Below, piece after piece: positions 45,591 through 55,683 of a stretch of 64,000 bases of DNA. The notes beneath the pieces are model-generated. The model was not told where the DNA came from, searched no databases, and was given only the letters and a program-made list of their open reading frames with translations. The stretch's first letter is position 1. Each line of letters starts with the position of its first letter. The translations under genes and the position numbers were made by a program. Origin of the DNA: Enoplolaimus lenunculus (lineage: Eukaryota; Nematoda; Enoplea; Enoplida; Thoracostomopsidae); assembly GCA_030248215.1 (NCBI GenBank), contig JASANG010002509.1, forward strand, positions 434,001-498,000. The letters run 5' to 3'.

Positions 45591-46505
45591 AAACGAGGGA
45601 CAGGTGAGCACAGGGCGTATCTGAATGTTTCCAGCATTGGTGGATACGTTTAGTGTTTTGATTAGTTATGGTATTATTTATTTGGCTTGTGAAACGCGAC
45701 AAGAGTTTGAGCTGAGCAATTGGTTCACGGAATGTTCAGGATCGTGGTAGCCAGATATACAAAACTACGGCGAATTGGAACCCGTCGGAAAATTTGATAG
45801 TCACTCTAGAAATGTTTAGCTATAGGATTCTTTTAATGGCATAGAAATCTACGCTCGCACCTGTGAATTCTTTTACCCGGTATATTTGGTTAGATGCAGG
45901 CCGTAGCCAGCTCACCTTGCTAGGGAGGGCTAAAATTTTCAGGAGGGGCATTCAAGGGTTTTCAATGAGTTACAACCAAGGTTGAAAATTTCTCGGGGAG
46001 CCAAAATTTTTCCAGTTGGGGCTGAGCCTCTCTGCCCCCCTTGGCAACGGGCCCGGTATATGGCTACAAACGTGATGCGATAGCTTTTCATTTTTTTCAT
46101 TTTTGGCTTCACATGACGAATATCTCGTCGAACCCGTAACCACAGAGGAGCCAGGGATACTCAGCCTCTTTCTGGAAAAAATGTGCACTCCCCTAGAATC
46201 TTTTTCACTTTGCTTGCAAGTCGTCAAAGACCCTTGTATGCCTCTTTTGAAAAATATATAGCTCCCTAACAAGGTGACCTGGCTACGGGGGCTGTATCTG
46301 ATACAGAACGACGTTTATTGTAAACATTTCTTTTGTTTAATATATATTATACTTTGCCAAGTGTAATTGTTACTATTAATTTGAAATTTATCAAAGTTTA
46401 AAAGTAAAGTTCATGTGGTTAAGCTTTTATGTTTATTTCAGACATTTTTGAAGCCATTCGAGAAGCATTCGCAACCGATTGATTTCAATTGACAAGTAAT
46501 TTTTC

Positions 46506-46539
<34 letters not shown>

Positions 46540-46638
46540 CAACGTTGATTATAAGTACCTTCACTGGTTGTAAACCAAGGTTCCAATTGCAAGCGAAAAT
46601 TCGTTCGCCCAATGAACCGAATGTGTATCTGAAACTGA
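45591..46638. repeat. Inverted pair of CCCGTAGCCAG repeats and (ATT)n
   Basis: One copy runs plus at about 45898-46055 (CCGTAGCCAGCTCACCTTGC at its start, TTTTCAGGAGGGGCATTCAA inside) and a second runs minus at about 46115-46295 (ending AACAAGGTGACCTGGCTACG). Head-to-head spacing is about 60 bases. An (ATT)n run lies at 46510-46535. No exon supported. Confidence 0.65.
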
Positions 46639-46823
46639 AGGGCGTCCAGGGTTTTGGTGGGTCTATAAAAGAGTAGGTTTAGATTCTAGATTACATTTTT
46701 TCCTTAGGCTTAGGCTTTGGCTTAGCCTTAGGCTTAGGCTTAGGAACACACTTTTGCAACGCTTAGGCTTAGGATTAGGAATACGTTTAATCTACTGTTA
46801 CTCCCCCAAAAGTAACATTTGCC
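46639..46823. mobile_element. TTAGGC-core MITE, GTTACTTT-end subfamily
   Basis: Left end GGGCGTCCAGGGTTTTGGTG (outermost bases lost), right end CCCCCAAAAGTAACATTTGCC. Core of GGCTTAGGCTTAGG split by the ACTTTTGCAACGC spacer. Confidence 0.82.
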
Positions 46824-47510
46824 TTATTTTGCCCCTGTTTTAAAAGTACCTAGTTCTTATGCAAAATTGTATGATTTCTGATCCTGTTACAGTTGGTAAA
46901 TGGCTGTGTGCTATGCTTTCGGCAACCTACAGTTTTTCGAATATATATAGGTGTTGATTGGCTAAACATTCACTAAGTTTAACTAAATATATGAATTTTC
47001 ATTGGCCCTTAGGGAGTACGGGACAGTTTTTATGTCATTTTTACGCTGTGTTGTTTGATTCCAATTGGTTATACTAGTATATTATTCGTGTTAGTATGCG
47101 AATGTTATATCTTATTTGGTTTGTGTAATTCTCACTATTATCTAAGTAATTAGTAGTTAAACTGAATGCCGAACAATATTGGCGTTCAATTTGCTAAATT
47201 TACAAAAACCCCATTCACACGTGCAAGGTTTGCACTGAGAACTCACAGCTGCAACTTGCACAAAATACTTGCACCTGTAAGTATTTTCAAAGGAACATTC
47301 CGATTCACCAATCAAACTGCAGCTGCAATACATTGAAGCGACTTGCAACTGTGTTAACAGGTGCGAATCAAATTAAATATAATGAATTCCAGTGAATAAT
47401 TTGCAACTGCAAGAACTTCACAGCTGCTTTGTTCCCAAACTTGCGCATTCAAGTTGCACATGCAAGTTTTTGCTGAAAAAGCTTGCACGTGTAAATAGGG
47501 CTCAAAACAG
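46824..47510. repeat. CAGCTGCAACTTGCAC repeat block
   Basis: From about 47205 to 47495, both strands carry strings of the type CACAGCTGCAACTTGCAC and ACTTGCACCTGTAAG, with the left edge (CCATTCACACGTGCAAG) being the inverse of the right edge (GCTTGCACGTGTAAATAGGG). It looks like an inverted-repeat element related to the piece at 34235. The rest is AT-rich without exon support. Confidence 0.5.
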
Positions 47511-47512
47511 GT

Positions 47513-47640
47513 GGCCAATGTAAAAAACAGGGCGGAACAGAGTTATAAACATATTCCAAAGCCTAAATCTAAACCTAAATCTAAACCTAAGCGTAAGAAT
47601 GAGTATATTCCTAAGCTTAAACCTAAGCCAAGCACAAATA
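47513..47640. mobile_element. TTAGGC-core MITE, right end lost
   Basis: Left end GGCCAATGTAAAAAACAGGG then CGGAACAGAGTTATAAACAT and CCTAAATCTAAACC units. The sequence leaves the element near 47640 before a right terminal repeat. Confidence 0.75.
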
Positions 47641-48683
47641 TAACTTCAAATTAGGCAATTGTATTAGTATTTTGAAACAATCAACCTAAGAAGACGGTGT
47701 CTTTATTGTTATGGTTTAAAAAACAGTGTGTTCAGTAAACGTTGAAAGTTGTAGTTGATTTTTGTTTTGAATTTGTCTTCAAATCATTGAGCAGAAGATA
47801 TAATCAAGCTAGCGGAAATAGCGCTTTTAGCCAAATCATTTTGTATGAAGTCGTCGTAAATTGTTCTCACGCTACCTGCGCGGTAACGAGCCAAATACAA
47901 TTATTTTCGATGCAAACGTTTTTCTACAATTTTGTGGCGTAATTTGAAAATTTACACTTGACCGATTTTAGTTGACAGGAGGTAAACAACAAAAACGTCC
48001 ACGGGCGCTATTCGATTTTATTACTCGACTTTTGCGATTCACCTATTTTCGTTAGCGTAAATTGCGCTGTATTCACAGCAAGTTCAAACACCTGGCTTGA
48101 GCAAATTGTAAGCCATATGCTTGTGGCATACACGGTTGTTCCCGTGATCCAATGTTTGAACGTCCTTAAACCCGATATTATGCTTGTTGGTAAAAATCAA
48201 GGTACACTTGGCAAACTCTGCTTCATGTTACATATTTACAGGAAAGCTAACAATGCTTCGATGCCTAACTCATTTGGTTTCAATTTCCGGGGCCTCAGCG
48301 CGAAGGTTCAAAATAACAGCTAATTCCAGTTTCGGTTAGTGACCCTCGAATTTGTTGGTTGTTTATGCCGTAGCCACTGTACCAATTTAGAGTAACATCA
48401 CCAATATATCTAGCAACCGCGCTAATTGTCGCAGTGGCTAGCCACCGTAGCAATGACGCCTGATTGGTTTCAACAGCTGCGGCGGCAGTCACTGTGACAA
48501 TCGCGACGGTGGCTAAATATATTGGCCGTTTTGACCAAATTGGGGTGCAGTCCTATGACATATATAAAATGCAGTGCTTAAACTTTCATGTTTGTGCCCC
48601 CCGTCAAATTTATTCTGGGTGCTTGTCACTTCCTTCGATATCTCTCGAATGGGTAAGATTTGTCTTGTGTTATTCTGTATTTC
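47641..48683. other. No gene recognised; inverted GGTTTCAACAGC/TGGCTA block
   Basis: At about 48290-48540 the sequence has inverse strings around TGTACCAATTTAGAGTAACA and TTGACCAAATTGGGGTGCAG, with AATATATCTAGCAACCGC and TAAATATATTGGCC, suggesting another inverted-repeat element. The 230-codon frame starting at 48464 is out of register with array gene 5 and is rejected. Confidence 0.4.
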
Positions 48684-48735
48684 AGGTTTCAGATAATTTC
48701 ACTAGTTTAGCTACTGACCTACTATTCAAGACGGT

Positions 48736-49413
48736 ATGCTTGGCCCGTCACTCGCCGGCTGGCAACCATACGGTTGGCCCTTTCTCGACTCAAGCCCTAA
48801 ACTTCGTGTCTTCCCTGCTCAAACCCGATTCAAAGTTATCCGTGGCATTTCGCTGCCTACCGGCAGCGAAGCCTACTTTACCATGGATTCATTTCCAGCA
48901 CGTTTTGAACGAGCTAAACGTCGCTATTACGACACCCATTATTCGCATTATCAGTCGTTTTATGATAACTGGCCATATTTGGGTTCAATTAATTTTTGGC
49001 CGTATAAACACTACGACCCAACCAAATACGATAGTTTATTCTCGCGAAATTATCATTCTACTCGTGGTCGATACAGTGCTCCGTGGTCGAGTCCTACGTA
49101 TTACGCGTTGCATCGACGATCACAGTACGAAACTGAAGTGTTCCGCGGAACGGTGAGAGTATTTATTTAGCATAAAAAAACCATCATAAAATTGGACGTT
49201 TCAAAATATTCAAATGTGAATCTTGTTTGTATAATTGATGTCTGGTTTACACCAATTAGACCGGGTTTGATGCTTAAGTCGGTGGCATTTTCAGGTTCGC
49301 AGCGGTTTTGCCAATGTGTTTGAAGTTATGGTACTTTTGGTTTCTAAAATATTCATTCACGAATATCTTTATTTTTGCAGGCGTTGTTGACAAATTTTAA
49401 CCTTTTACGTTAA
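48736..49413 (+). CDS. Array gene 5: Tyr-rich protein, 139 residues plus a short last exon
   Basis: Two tandem acceptors (ATTTCAG at 48685, GTTTCAG at 48692) precede the ATG by about 50 and 43 bases. The main exon codes 139 residues to a good donor ACG/GTGAGA (exon end 49152). A phase-0 last exon could start at 49381 after TTTATTTTTGCAG and add ALLTNFNLLR; an alternative acceptor at 49294 (GCATTTTCAG) is also open and in frame. Without splicing the frame would end at 49170. The body contains YGWPF (12-16), a basic KRRYYDTHYSHYQSFYDN stretch with WP next to it, FWPYKHYDP (88-96) and APWSSPTYY. No signal peptide. Family not recognised; it shares W-P-F/Y blocks with array genes 6, 7 and 8. Confidence 0.68.
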
Positions 49414-49469
49414 CAACCAAACATTTAAAATACTCTTAAGTCCTCTTCAAACGTAATTTTCCATTTCTA

Positions 49470-49608
49470 CACTGCAAAAGATGGTGAGTCAAATTGGCTG
49501 TCTCCGAAATACGCTTTTCCGGACTACACAAATTGAGTCAAATTCGACTCCGCCAGAGTGAAATTCGACTCACTGACGAGACAATTTGACTCATCATTTT
49601 TTGCTGTG
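49470..49608. mobile_element. CACTGCAAAAA-type MITE with TA duplication
   Basis: Ends CACTGCAAAAGATGGTGAGT and ATCATTTTTTGCTGTG with TA on both sides (49468-49469 and 49609-49610). A short internal-deletion copy. Confidence 0.85.
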
Positions 49609-49965
49609 TAATAGTGTTGCAGAGCGGTGAGTGACACTACTCGACCATTTTCAACTCAAGCTTTCTATACAAGCGGAACAGCGGAAACATTTCAGATCAA
49701 TGGGTACACTTGCTTTCAACGCGTGGGTTAGATTTTTGAAGCGTCACTCTGGCGAAAATCTTCACTTGGGCAATTTTACTCATTTTTGACAAGAAGCTTA
49801 AACGTTAGTAAATTATCGTTCGAGTCGAAATTCTGTCGGGTTAAAATTTTAACGCCGCTCTTGTTATCAGGGAAAGTATTGCTTGTTAAACTACGGCTTT
49901 GTGTTGTGATATTTGACCGCAATTTGAATATAAGCAAAATGCGACTAATCGTGCTTCCTCATATT

Positions 49966-50150
49966 GGCCAATGTTACTTTAAGGGGCGTAAGAGTAGATT
50001 AAGCGTTTTCCTAAGCCTAAGCCTAAGCGTTGCAAAAAAGTGTTCCTAAGCCTGAGCCGAAGCCTAAGCAAAAAAATGTAATCTAGAATCTAAACCTACT
50101 CTTTTATGTGTCCACCAGAAACCTGAACGCCCCTTAGAGTAACATGGGCC
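49966..50150. mobile_element. TTAGGC-core MITE, GTTACTTT ends, perfect 8-bp TSD
   Basis: Ends GGCCAATGTTACTTTAAGGG and CGCCCCTTAGAGTAACATGGGCC; identical flanks CTCATATT (49958-49965 and 50151-50158). Two short CCTAAGCC blocks split by CGTTGCAAAAAAGTG. Confidence 0.93.
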
Positions 50151-50319
50151 CTCATATTTATAATATGGTTGTGAATTTTAATTTGTCTTCATTTTTATAC
50201 TTAATATATTTATTATAAGCGTTAGCTTAATACTGAAATGATCAGGAAATACGTGAAATGGTTATTCAACACCACAGTGCTGCATGCGTCAAATGTTTGT
50301 TTCAGTTTTAAACCAACCA

Positions 50320-50690
50320 GGCCCGTAGCCAGCTCACCTTGCTTGGGGGGGCTAAAACATTTTCAGGAAGGGCATTCAACGATTTTTATTGACTTGCTAG
50401 CAAGGCTGAAGATTTTATAGTGGGCGTAACTAGTTCGTAATTTCGTGTGCTTGTTAAAATCACCAACTCCGCGTTCAGGTTCGCTTTCCAATGACGCTAT
50501 TACGCTATGGTTCAGCAATGCAGTCCAGTTTTCCCCGGGCCCACTGTTGGCTACGGGTCGGAAGCCAACTTTCATACTAACGTTAGGAGGGCTGACCGAT
50601 TTAGGAAGGCCCATTCAGGCCGTAGCTCTTCTCGAATTACTGCGGTGGCAAAATTTTGGATCCGCCACTGTTTGTCAATATAAGCCAAGA
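50320..50690. repeat. CCCGTAGCCAG repeat copy
   Basis: Starts GGCCCGTAGCCAGCTCACCT and contains TTTTCAGGAAGGGCATTCAA. The downstream CCACTGTTGGCTACGGGTCG at about 50540 may be a second, inverted end. Confidence 0.6.
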
Positions 50691-50952
50691 TAAAGAACAA
50701 CAAGTGGAAGCTGTCTTATTTTGTATGTTTACACTTATGGTTAAACTAAGATTTTGGTTCAAAAACGTAAGTTATATGTATATATTTGAGGTTTTATTAG
50801 GTTTGTTTGTCGAAAAATGGGCGTTTTTCGTATAGTTTAGTATTGTAGCATTTGTTGTATAACAGAGACGGATCAAGAGATGGCAGCTGGTGACGCGCTT
50901 TGCATCAGAAAAATTGTAATAATAAAAATATCTCTTCTACGTTACACATTTT

Positions 50953-51030
50953 GGCCCATATAAAGAGATCAGGGGCGGAGAGTTTTTCTGTGGGACTAGA
51001 ATAGAGTAAGCATAAGCTTTAGACTAAATT
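50953..51030. repeat. TTAGGC MITE end fragment
   Basis: GGCCCATATAAAGAGATCAG, then TTTTTCTGTGGGACTAGAAT and AAGCTTTAGACTAA: the right terminal region of the AAAGAACAGGGGCGG subfamily in reverse, cut off before the core. Confidence 0.75.
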
Positions 51031-51500
51031 GTATTTAGTTCTTCGCTCGCTCAGCTCGCGATGTGTTTTCATAATATATATTGCGAGCGTCCACAGTTAA
51101 AAATTCACAAATCCGACTCTGCTTGTGGTATGATAACGGTTTTACAATATTTTTAAGTTAATAAATTTTGATAGTCTGAGTATTTTAAACAATCATACAG
51201 GTTGCAGGTGGCTGTTTGAGCGAATAACAAAAATTAAGAACTCTTAAGCGATAATTTTTCCCAATTCTGACGTTGCTAAATCATACTGTTTTAGTTTGAA
51301 AACATGGGAAATGAATAATTACCTCAAATCTACCGGTTTAATGTTTACCGATTTTAAAATTTACTAACACACATACCTACGGTTCTGATTTTAAAACACT
51401 TGTTAATTTTTAATGTTTAACTTTCTGTATCAAATGAGTTCAGTACTGCGCCTTATCTGTAACTGTAATCCCAGGTCACTCTCTCTCGTATGGCCGAAAC

Positions 51501-51684
51501 GGCCCATGCTACTTTAACGGGCGTCCAGATTTCTGGTGGCTCTATAAAAAGTAGGTTTAGATTTTAGATTGCATTTTTTTGCTTAGGCTTAGGTTTAGGA
51601 ACACATTTTTGCAACGCTTAGGCTTTAGATTTAGGCTTAGAAATACGCTAATCTACTGTTACGCCCCTTAAAGTAACATTGGCC
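51501..51684. mobile_element. TTAGGC-core MITE, GTTACTTT-type ends, perfect 8-bp TSD
   Basis: Ends GGCCCATGCTACTTTAACGG and CGCCCCTTAAAGTAACATTGGCC; identical flanks GCCGAAAC (51493-51500 and 51685-51692). It lies 167 bases before array gene 6. Confidence 0.93.
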
Positions 51685-51851
51685 GCCGAAACTGCGCTTG
51701 GTCAGCTCCTATTTTAAATCTGGCATTTTGTTGTAGAAATATCTAAAAAGCTTTTAAAAAATAGATGTTCCTTTTAGTTTCATTGAACGCATTCAGTCAG
51801 TAGCCCTTCACAGCGGTCAACCTTTTGAAACGAACCCAGGCACGCCTGACC

Positions 51852-52421
51852 ATGGGTGGCTACCACCGGTTCACAATGCGGATCAGACACCGTCTGCCGC
51901 GTTCACGTTCAGTGAGTTCACTAACTCGAGCGTCGAGTAATTACGCTTTAATGCGAGCCAATTCGGTTGCCGCTGTGACTCCGATGCAAATTGGCGACTA
52001 CAGAGCTCACTACTACGACGGCTACGGTTCGTCAGAGCGCTGGCGCAATCGTGCCGTTTACGATAAACATTTCTACGGGGAATACTTGTTACCTCCAGCG
52101 GAATTGTCACAATCGTCCGCGTTAATCCATCGAACCTATCGGGATCGAGCGTTCTATCCGAACACGTACACGTCACATTTGCGGTACAACAATTGGCCCA
52201 GGTACAGTTCTCATACAGCAGGACAAATACCGTACTATTCGTATCGGCCGTCAATTTCGCATACATACTACTATGGACGAAATGCGCACTCCGGGCATTA
52301 CTACAGTCCGTACTATACGTCTCATTATACACCGCGACCGCATATTGGGTATCATGGAGCGTTTGATTTTGGCCGCCGTAGTATCCCGGATATACCGAAA
52401 CGGTACTATTATGATTATTAA
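51852..52421 (+). CDS. Array gene 6: Tyr/His/Arg-rich protein, 189 residues
   Basis: The ATG at 51852 follows an acceptor TTCCTTTTAG by 74 bases; the frame is open further 5' but has no earlier ATG. The N-terminus is strongly basic with RSRSVSSL (17-24), the same R-x-x-S-hydrophobic-x-x-L pattern as array genes 2, 7 and 8. The middle has HYYDGYGSSERW, DKHFYGEYLLPP and NNWPRYSS; the C-terminal half is a Tyr/Ser/His block (IPYYSYRPSISHTYYYGRN, then YYSPYYTSHYTPRP) ending KRYYYDY. No signal peptide or membrane helix. Family not recognised. Confidence 0.72.
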   Translation: MGGYHRFTMRIRHRLPRSRSVSSLTRASSNYALMRANSVAAVTPMQIGDYRAHYYDGYGSSERWRNRAVYDKHFYGEYLLPPAELSQSSALIHRTYRDRAFYPNTYTSHLRYNNWPRYSSHTAGQIPYYSYRPSISHTYYYGRNAHSGHYYSPYYTSHYTPRPHIGYHGAFDFGRRSIPDIPKRYYYDY

Positions 52422-52448
52422 TTTACGTTTGATTCAGATTCGTTGTAC

Positions 52449-52831
52449 GGCCCATGTATAGACCAAGGCCGGAACAGTATATAAGTATATTTCTAAACCT
52501 AAGCCTATAAGCCTAAGCCTTTTTGTAGTATAAGTATATTTCTAAGCCTACTCCTAAGCCTAAGCCTATAAGCCTAAGCCTTTTTGTAGTATAAGTATAT
52601 TTCTAAGCCTACGCCTAAGCCTAAGCCTATAAGCCTAAGCCTTTTTGTAGTATAAGTATATTTCTAAGCCTAAGTCTAAGCCTAAGCCTATAAGCCTAAG
52701 CCTAAGTCTAAGCCTAAGCCTATAAGCCTAAGCCTATAAGCCTTAGCCTAAGCAAAAATTAGTCTAAAGCTTAAACTGACTCTATTATAGTCCCTGCGGA
52801 AACCGATCCGGCCCTGTTCTATACATGAGCA
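52449..52831. mobile_element. TTAGGC-core MITE with tandem ~63-bp internal units, perfect 8-bp TSD
   Basis: The largest copy (383 bp). Left end GGCCCATGTATAGACCAAGG, right end GATCCGGCCCTGTTCTATAC with ATGAGCA; identical flanks CGTTGTAC (52441-52448 and 52832-52839). Inside, a unit of about 63 bases (TTTTTGTAGTATAAGTATAT followed by CCTAAGCC units) occurs three times in tandem, so part of the left subterminal region was amplified along with the core. It inserted 19 bases after the stop of array gene 6. Confidence 0.94.
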
Positions 52832-52839
52832 CGTTGTAC

Positions 52840-52950
52840 TTAGGGTTGTGCTATATTTTTTCTATGTCGCACGACACCGCACAGCGGCGTACGCTTGTGT
52901 CGCGTCGTGGCGTGCGGTGCCGCACAGTGAGTATAGCGCAACCCTAAATG
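52840..52950. repeat. GC-rich inverted repeat
   Basis: The left arm AGGGTTGTGCTATA ... GCACGACACCGCAC pairs with the right arm GTGCGGTGCCGCAC ... TATAGCGCAACCCT around a short centre. It is much richer in CpG than its surroundings. It could be a tiny MITE or a stable hairpin. Confidence 0.75.
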
Positions 52951-53252
52951 TGTACCTTATATAATGACAGCAACTATTTACCAGATGGCCACAGAGATTA
53001 ATGCGGAATTCAATAAACGTCTACTTTGGTTGCTTTCGAACTTTTTACGGTAGGTAAGTAGAGGAATTCCGTCGGCCAACAGTCCGGCCGTTCCGGAAAA
53101 CCTGGGCCACTTTTTTATGGTAAGTGGACCGAGACACTGGTAGGCAGAAGGTTGGCGTAGAGGTGGCTGCCCACATACCTAAAATCTCGCAGGCATAGGG
53201 CGGTACAACCTGGTGATAAGTTGTTATTTGCTAAATCCAATGATACATCTGT
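52951..53252. other. No gene recognised
   Basis: No exon, RNA gene or known repeat seen. Confidence 0.35.
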
Positions 53253-53430
53253 GGGTCAATGTAAGTAGTATAAGCATATTCCTAAATCTAAGCGGCTAAG
53301 CGTAAGGGTCAAAATGAGCTTATACCTAAGCCTAAGCCAAAGCATAAGCCAAAAATTATTCTAAATCGTAATCTTTACTCTATTGCAGTCGCAAAAAAAA
53401 CGTTCCGTCTCGGATGTTTGCGTGGGTCCA
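53253..53430. mobile_element. Decayed TTAGGC-core MITE
   Basis: Left end GGGTCAATGTAAGTAGTATA, core CCTAAGCCTAAGCC with CGTAAGGGTC spacer, right end AAACGTTCCGTCTCGG ... GTGGGTCC. Both ends have point changes and an internal loss. Confidence 0.72.
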
Positions 53431-53606
53431 TCTATGGATCATATTTTTGTAATTTTAGCATTTTGCTTTATAAACAGTCGTTGCCGTTTCAGATATTATT
53501 ATTCAGTAATATAATGGTCAATTAACGTTGTCCGTGGTTTGGATTGTCATGATTCATTTTTCCTGGGGCTCCAATAAAAACATTCATTGAAATGAAGCTA
53601 AGGTAG

Positions 53607-54004
53607 CGACCCGAATAAGACGAGAGGGTAATAAGAGGGCAGAGATCGCTATTTTAAATCCGCGTCAGTAGGAGTCTGTATCCCTAATTAGAGTCCGTAA
53701 GTGGATAGAGTCCATAAGTCCTAATTAAAGTCCATAAAAGACACCAAAACGGAACAGTTTCTGGACTGCTTAAATGTGGAACAGACACTCATGCAATCCG
53801 CATTAACTTTACTAAATCCTGAATAATGATTAACGAACATGGATGGCATCCAACAAAAATGCTTCAGAGCAAATCAGTTCTTACACAAGACTCGGTGTTG
53901 ATTTGGTCAAGAAAATAAATAACAGTCCGTAACAAAATAACACATGGGTGTCCTCCGCAGAGCCAATATAAATATCACCCCCTACTTTTTGATTCGGGTC
54001 ACTA
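53607..54004. mobile_element. GACCCGAATAAGA inverted-repeat element
   Basis: Left end GCGACCCGAATAAGACGAG, right end TTTTTGATTCGGGTCACTAG. The interior shares TAACAGTCCGTAAC-like strings with the copy at 23620-24062. Confidence 0.7.
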
Positions 54005-54206
54005 GATTAATAGTTATGCATCGTTAGAACGGTACCGTGATCAAGTTCAGCTTAGCCGTTTAATCTTTAAGGTTGTCAGACAACCTCGGACACGGAAACC
54101 AGCGGTAATTTAGCCTGGGCAAAGCCAGGACTGTTAAACGCTGGAATCATATTAGAATTTTGAATCAGACTTTCATGTGTTATTTGACAGAGTTCTTTCG
54201 AACCTC

Positions 54207-54403
54207 GACTCATGTGATGATCAGGGGCGGAACGTTTTTCTGTGGGACTGCAATAGTGTAAGCTTAAGCTTTAGGCTAATTTTTTTTGCTTGGCTTACGC
54301 TTACGCTTAGGCGTAGGAATGTGCTAATTGTTACACTTAGGCTTAGGCTTAGTCTTAGGAATATGCTTATAATACTGTTCCGCCCCTGTTCTATACATTG
54401 GCC
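54207..54403. mobile_element. TTAGGC-core MITE, 9-bp flanking duplication
   Basis: Left end damaged (CTCATGTGATGATCAGGGGC), right end CGCCCCTGTTCTATACATTGGCC. Flanks CGAACCTCG at 54198-54206 and 54404-54412 are identical over nine bases, or eight plus a chance match. Confidence 0.9.
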
Positions 54404-55357
54404 CGAACCTCGCCAAGCTGAACTGGCCCTAGTCTACCTTTGTTGTTATCTGCGTTGTATTGCTCTTAAATTAGTTTCACTCTGAAACAATCGCTTTTAT
54501 TTGTGCTTATTGGCTATTTTATTTCCTTGCCATAATATTGTTTATAATTTTAACAGTATACTATTGGCTTTAATAGCTTTTTAGTAATGAAATGCTTAAA
54601 CTAGTCATTTTATGTGATTTTAGACGAGTAAAATATTTGAAATTTGCCGTTTGAATGACATTTTAGTCTGTTTCGATGTGAAAACGAGCGAATCAAATCG
54701 CCAGTTTCAACCTGAATCTATAACATTAAATTACTATTAAAGTTTACAGTTTCCACCGTTTAATTAAGAATTATAACTATAAGAATTGTTTCATATTTTA
54801 TGACTGTGAAATTTTGAGATTTCAATTTATTTCGAACTGGAGGAAGTTTTAATTTTTAGAAGAATTGAGGCATAGAAACCGAATTGAAAAGTTTTAACTT
54901 TGGCTAATTTTAGTTTTAAATTTGAACTTAAAATGAATAAATGAGTGGGAATTTTTTTAATTGTTTAGTAATATTTTTTCACCTTATCTACAACAAAGGA
55001 TCAAGTATCTACTTGAGAGCGAGCCAGATGTTAATTTGTATTTTCAACATCTCATGTATAACTAGGAAGAATGGTATTACTAGCGGGTTCAGAGGGATGC
55101 CGGGAGGGGCGTACGCCCTCCCCCCGTCAGAATTTTTTTGTTAAAATGGTAAGATCTCACCTTACATTTTTCCCCTCGGAAAATTTTACACAATTTTTCC
55201 CGCAGATTTTTTTCTGATAAAACGGTAAGGTCCCTAATGTTTGGTGATAAATTGATAAGGTTCTTTACTTTAAAATGTTTCCGTTTCATAATGTTTTACC
55301 AGCCGGCCACTGCCCGTCAAAATTGTTTGGATTGGCCTTTAAAGGCATAAGCCTTAT
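54404..55357. other. No gene recognised
   Basis: AT-rich. Around 55085-55290 are GGTAAGGTC and GGTAAGATC strings in both orientations, with a CCGGGAGGGG scrap that recalls the CCCGTAGCC repeat group. No supported exon. Confidence 0.4.
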
Positions 55358-55513
55358 GGCCCATGTATAGAACAGGGCCGGAACAGTAGTATAAGCATAT
55401 TGCTAAACCTAAGCCTAATCGTAAGTCTAAGCAAAAAAAATTAGTCTAAAGCTTAAACTGACTCTATTACAGACCCTCCGAAAAACAATCCGGCCCTGTT
55501 GTATACATGGACC
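55358..55513. mobile_element. TTAGGC-core MITE
   Basis: Ends GGCCCATGTATAGAACAGGG and AATCCGGCCCTGTTGTATACATGGACC. The core is reduced to a few CCTAAGCC units next to the TTAGTCTAAAGCTTAAACTG block. Flanks are not clearly duplicated. Confidence 0.87.
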
Positions 55514-55683
55514 CGCCTCTGTAAGGCATTAGCTTTATCATAAGCATATGACTAAAGTTGTAATGTCAAAGTCACCTAGTGTACCTGTCTTATGGTGGGT
55601 AGGTCTCAATACTTGACATGGGTCTTTGAAGTTGTATTTCAGTCAATTTCAGGATCTAACTATATCAATAATCACTGTCAACC

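Noticed and set aside
45244-45702. Minus-strand 152-codon frame opposite array gene 4 (and 51883-52332 opposite gene 6, 55832-56206 opposite gene 7)
   Set aside because: Antisense shadows of genuine coding frames without starts, splice sites or recognisable domains.
48464-49156. 230-codon frame overlapping array gene 5
   Set aside because: It starts inside a repeat, is in another register and shows no protein-like composition, while the array gene 5 frame has the family features.
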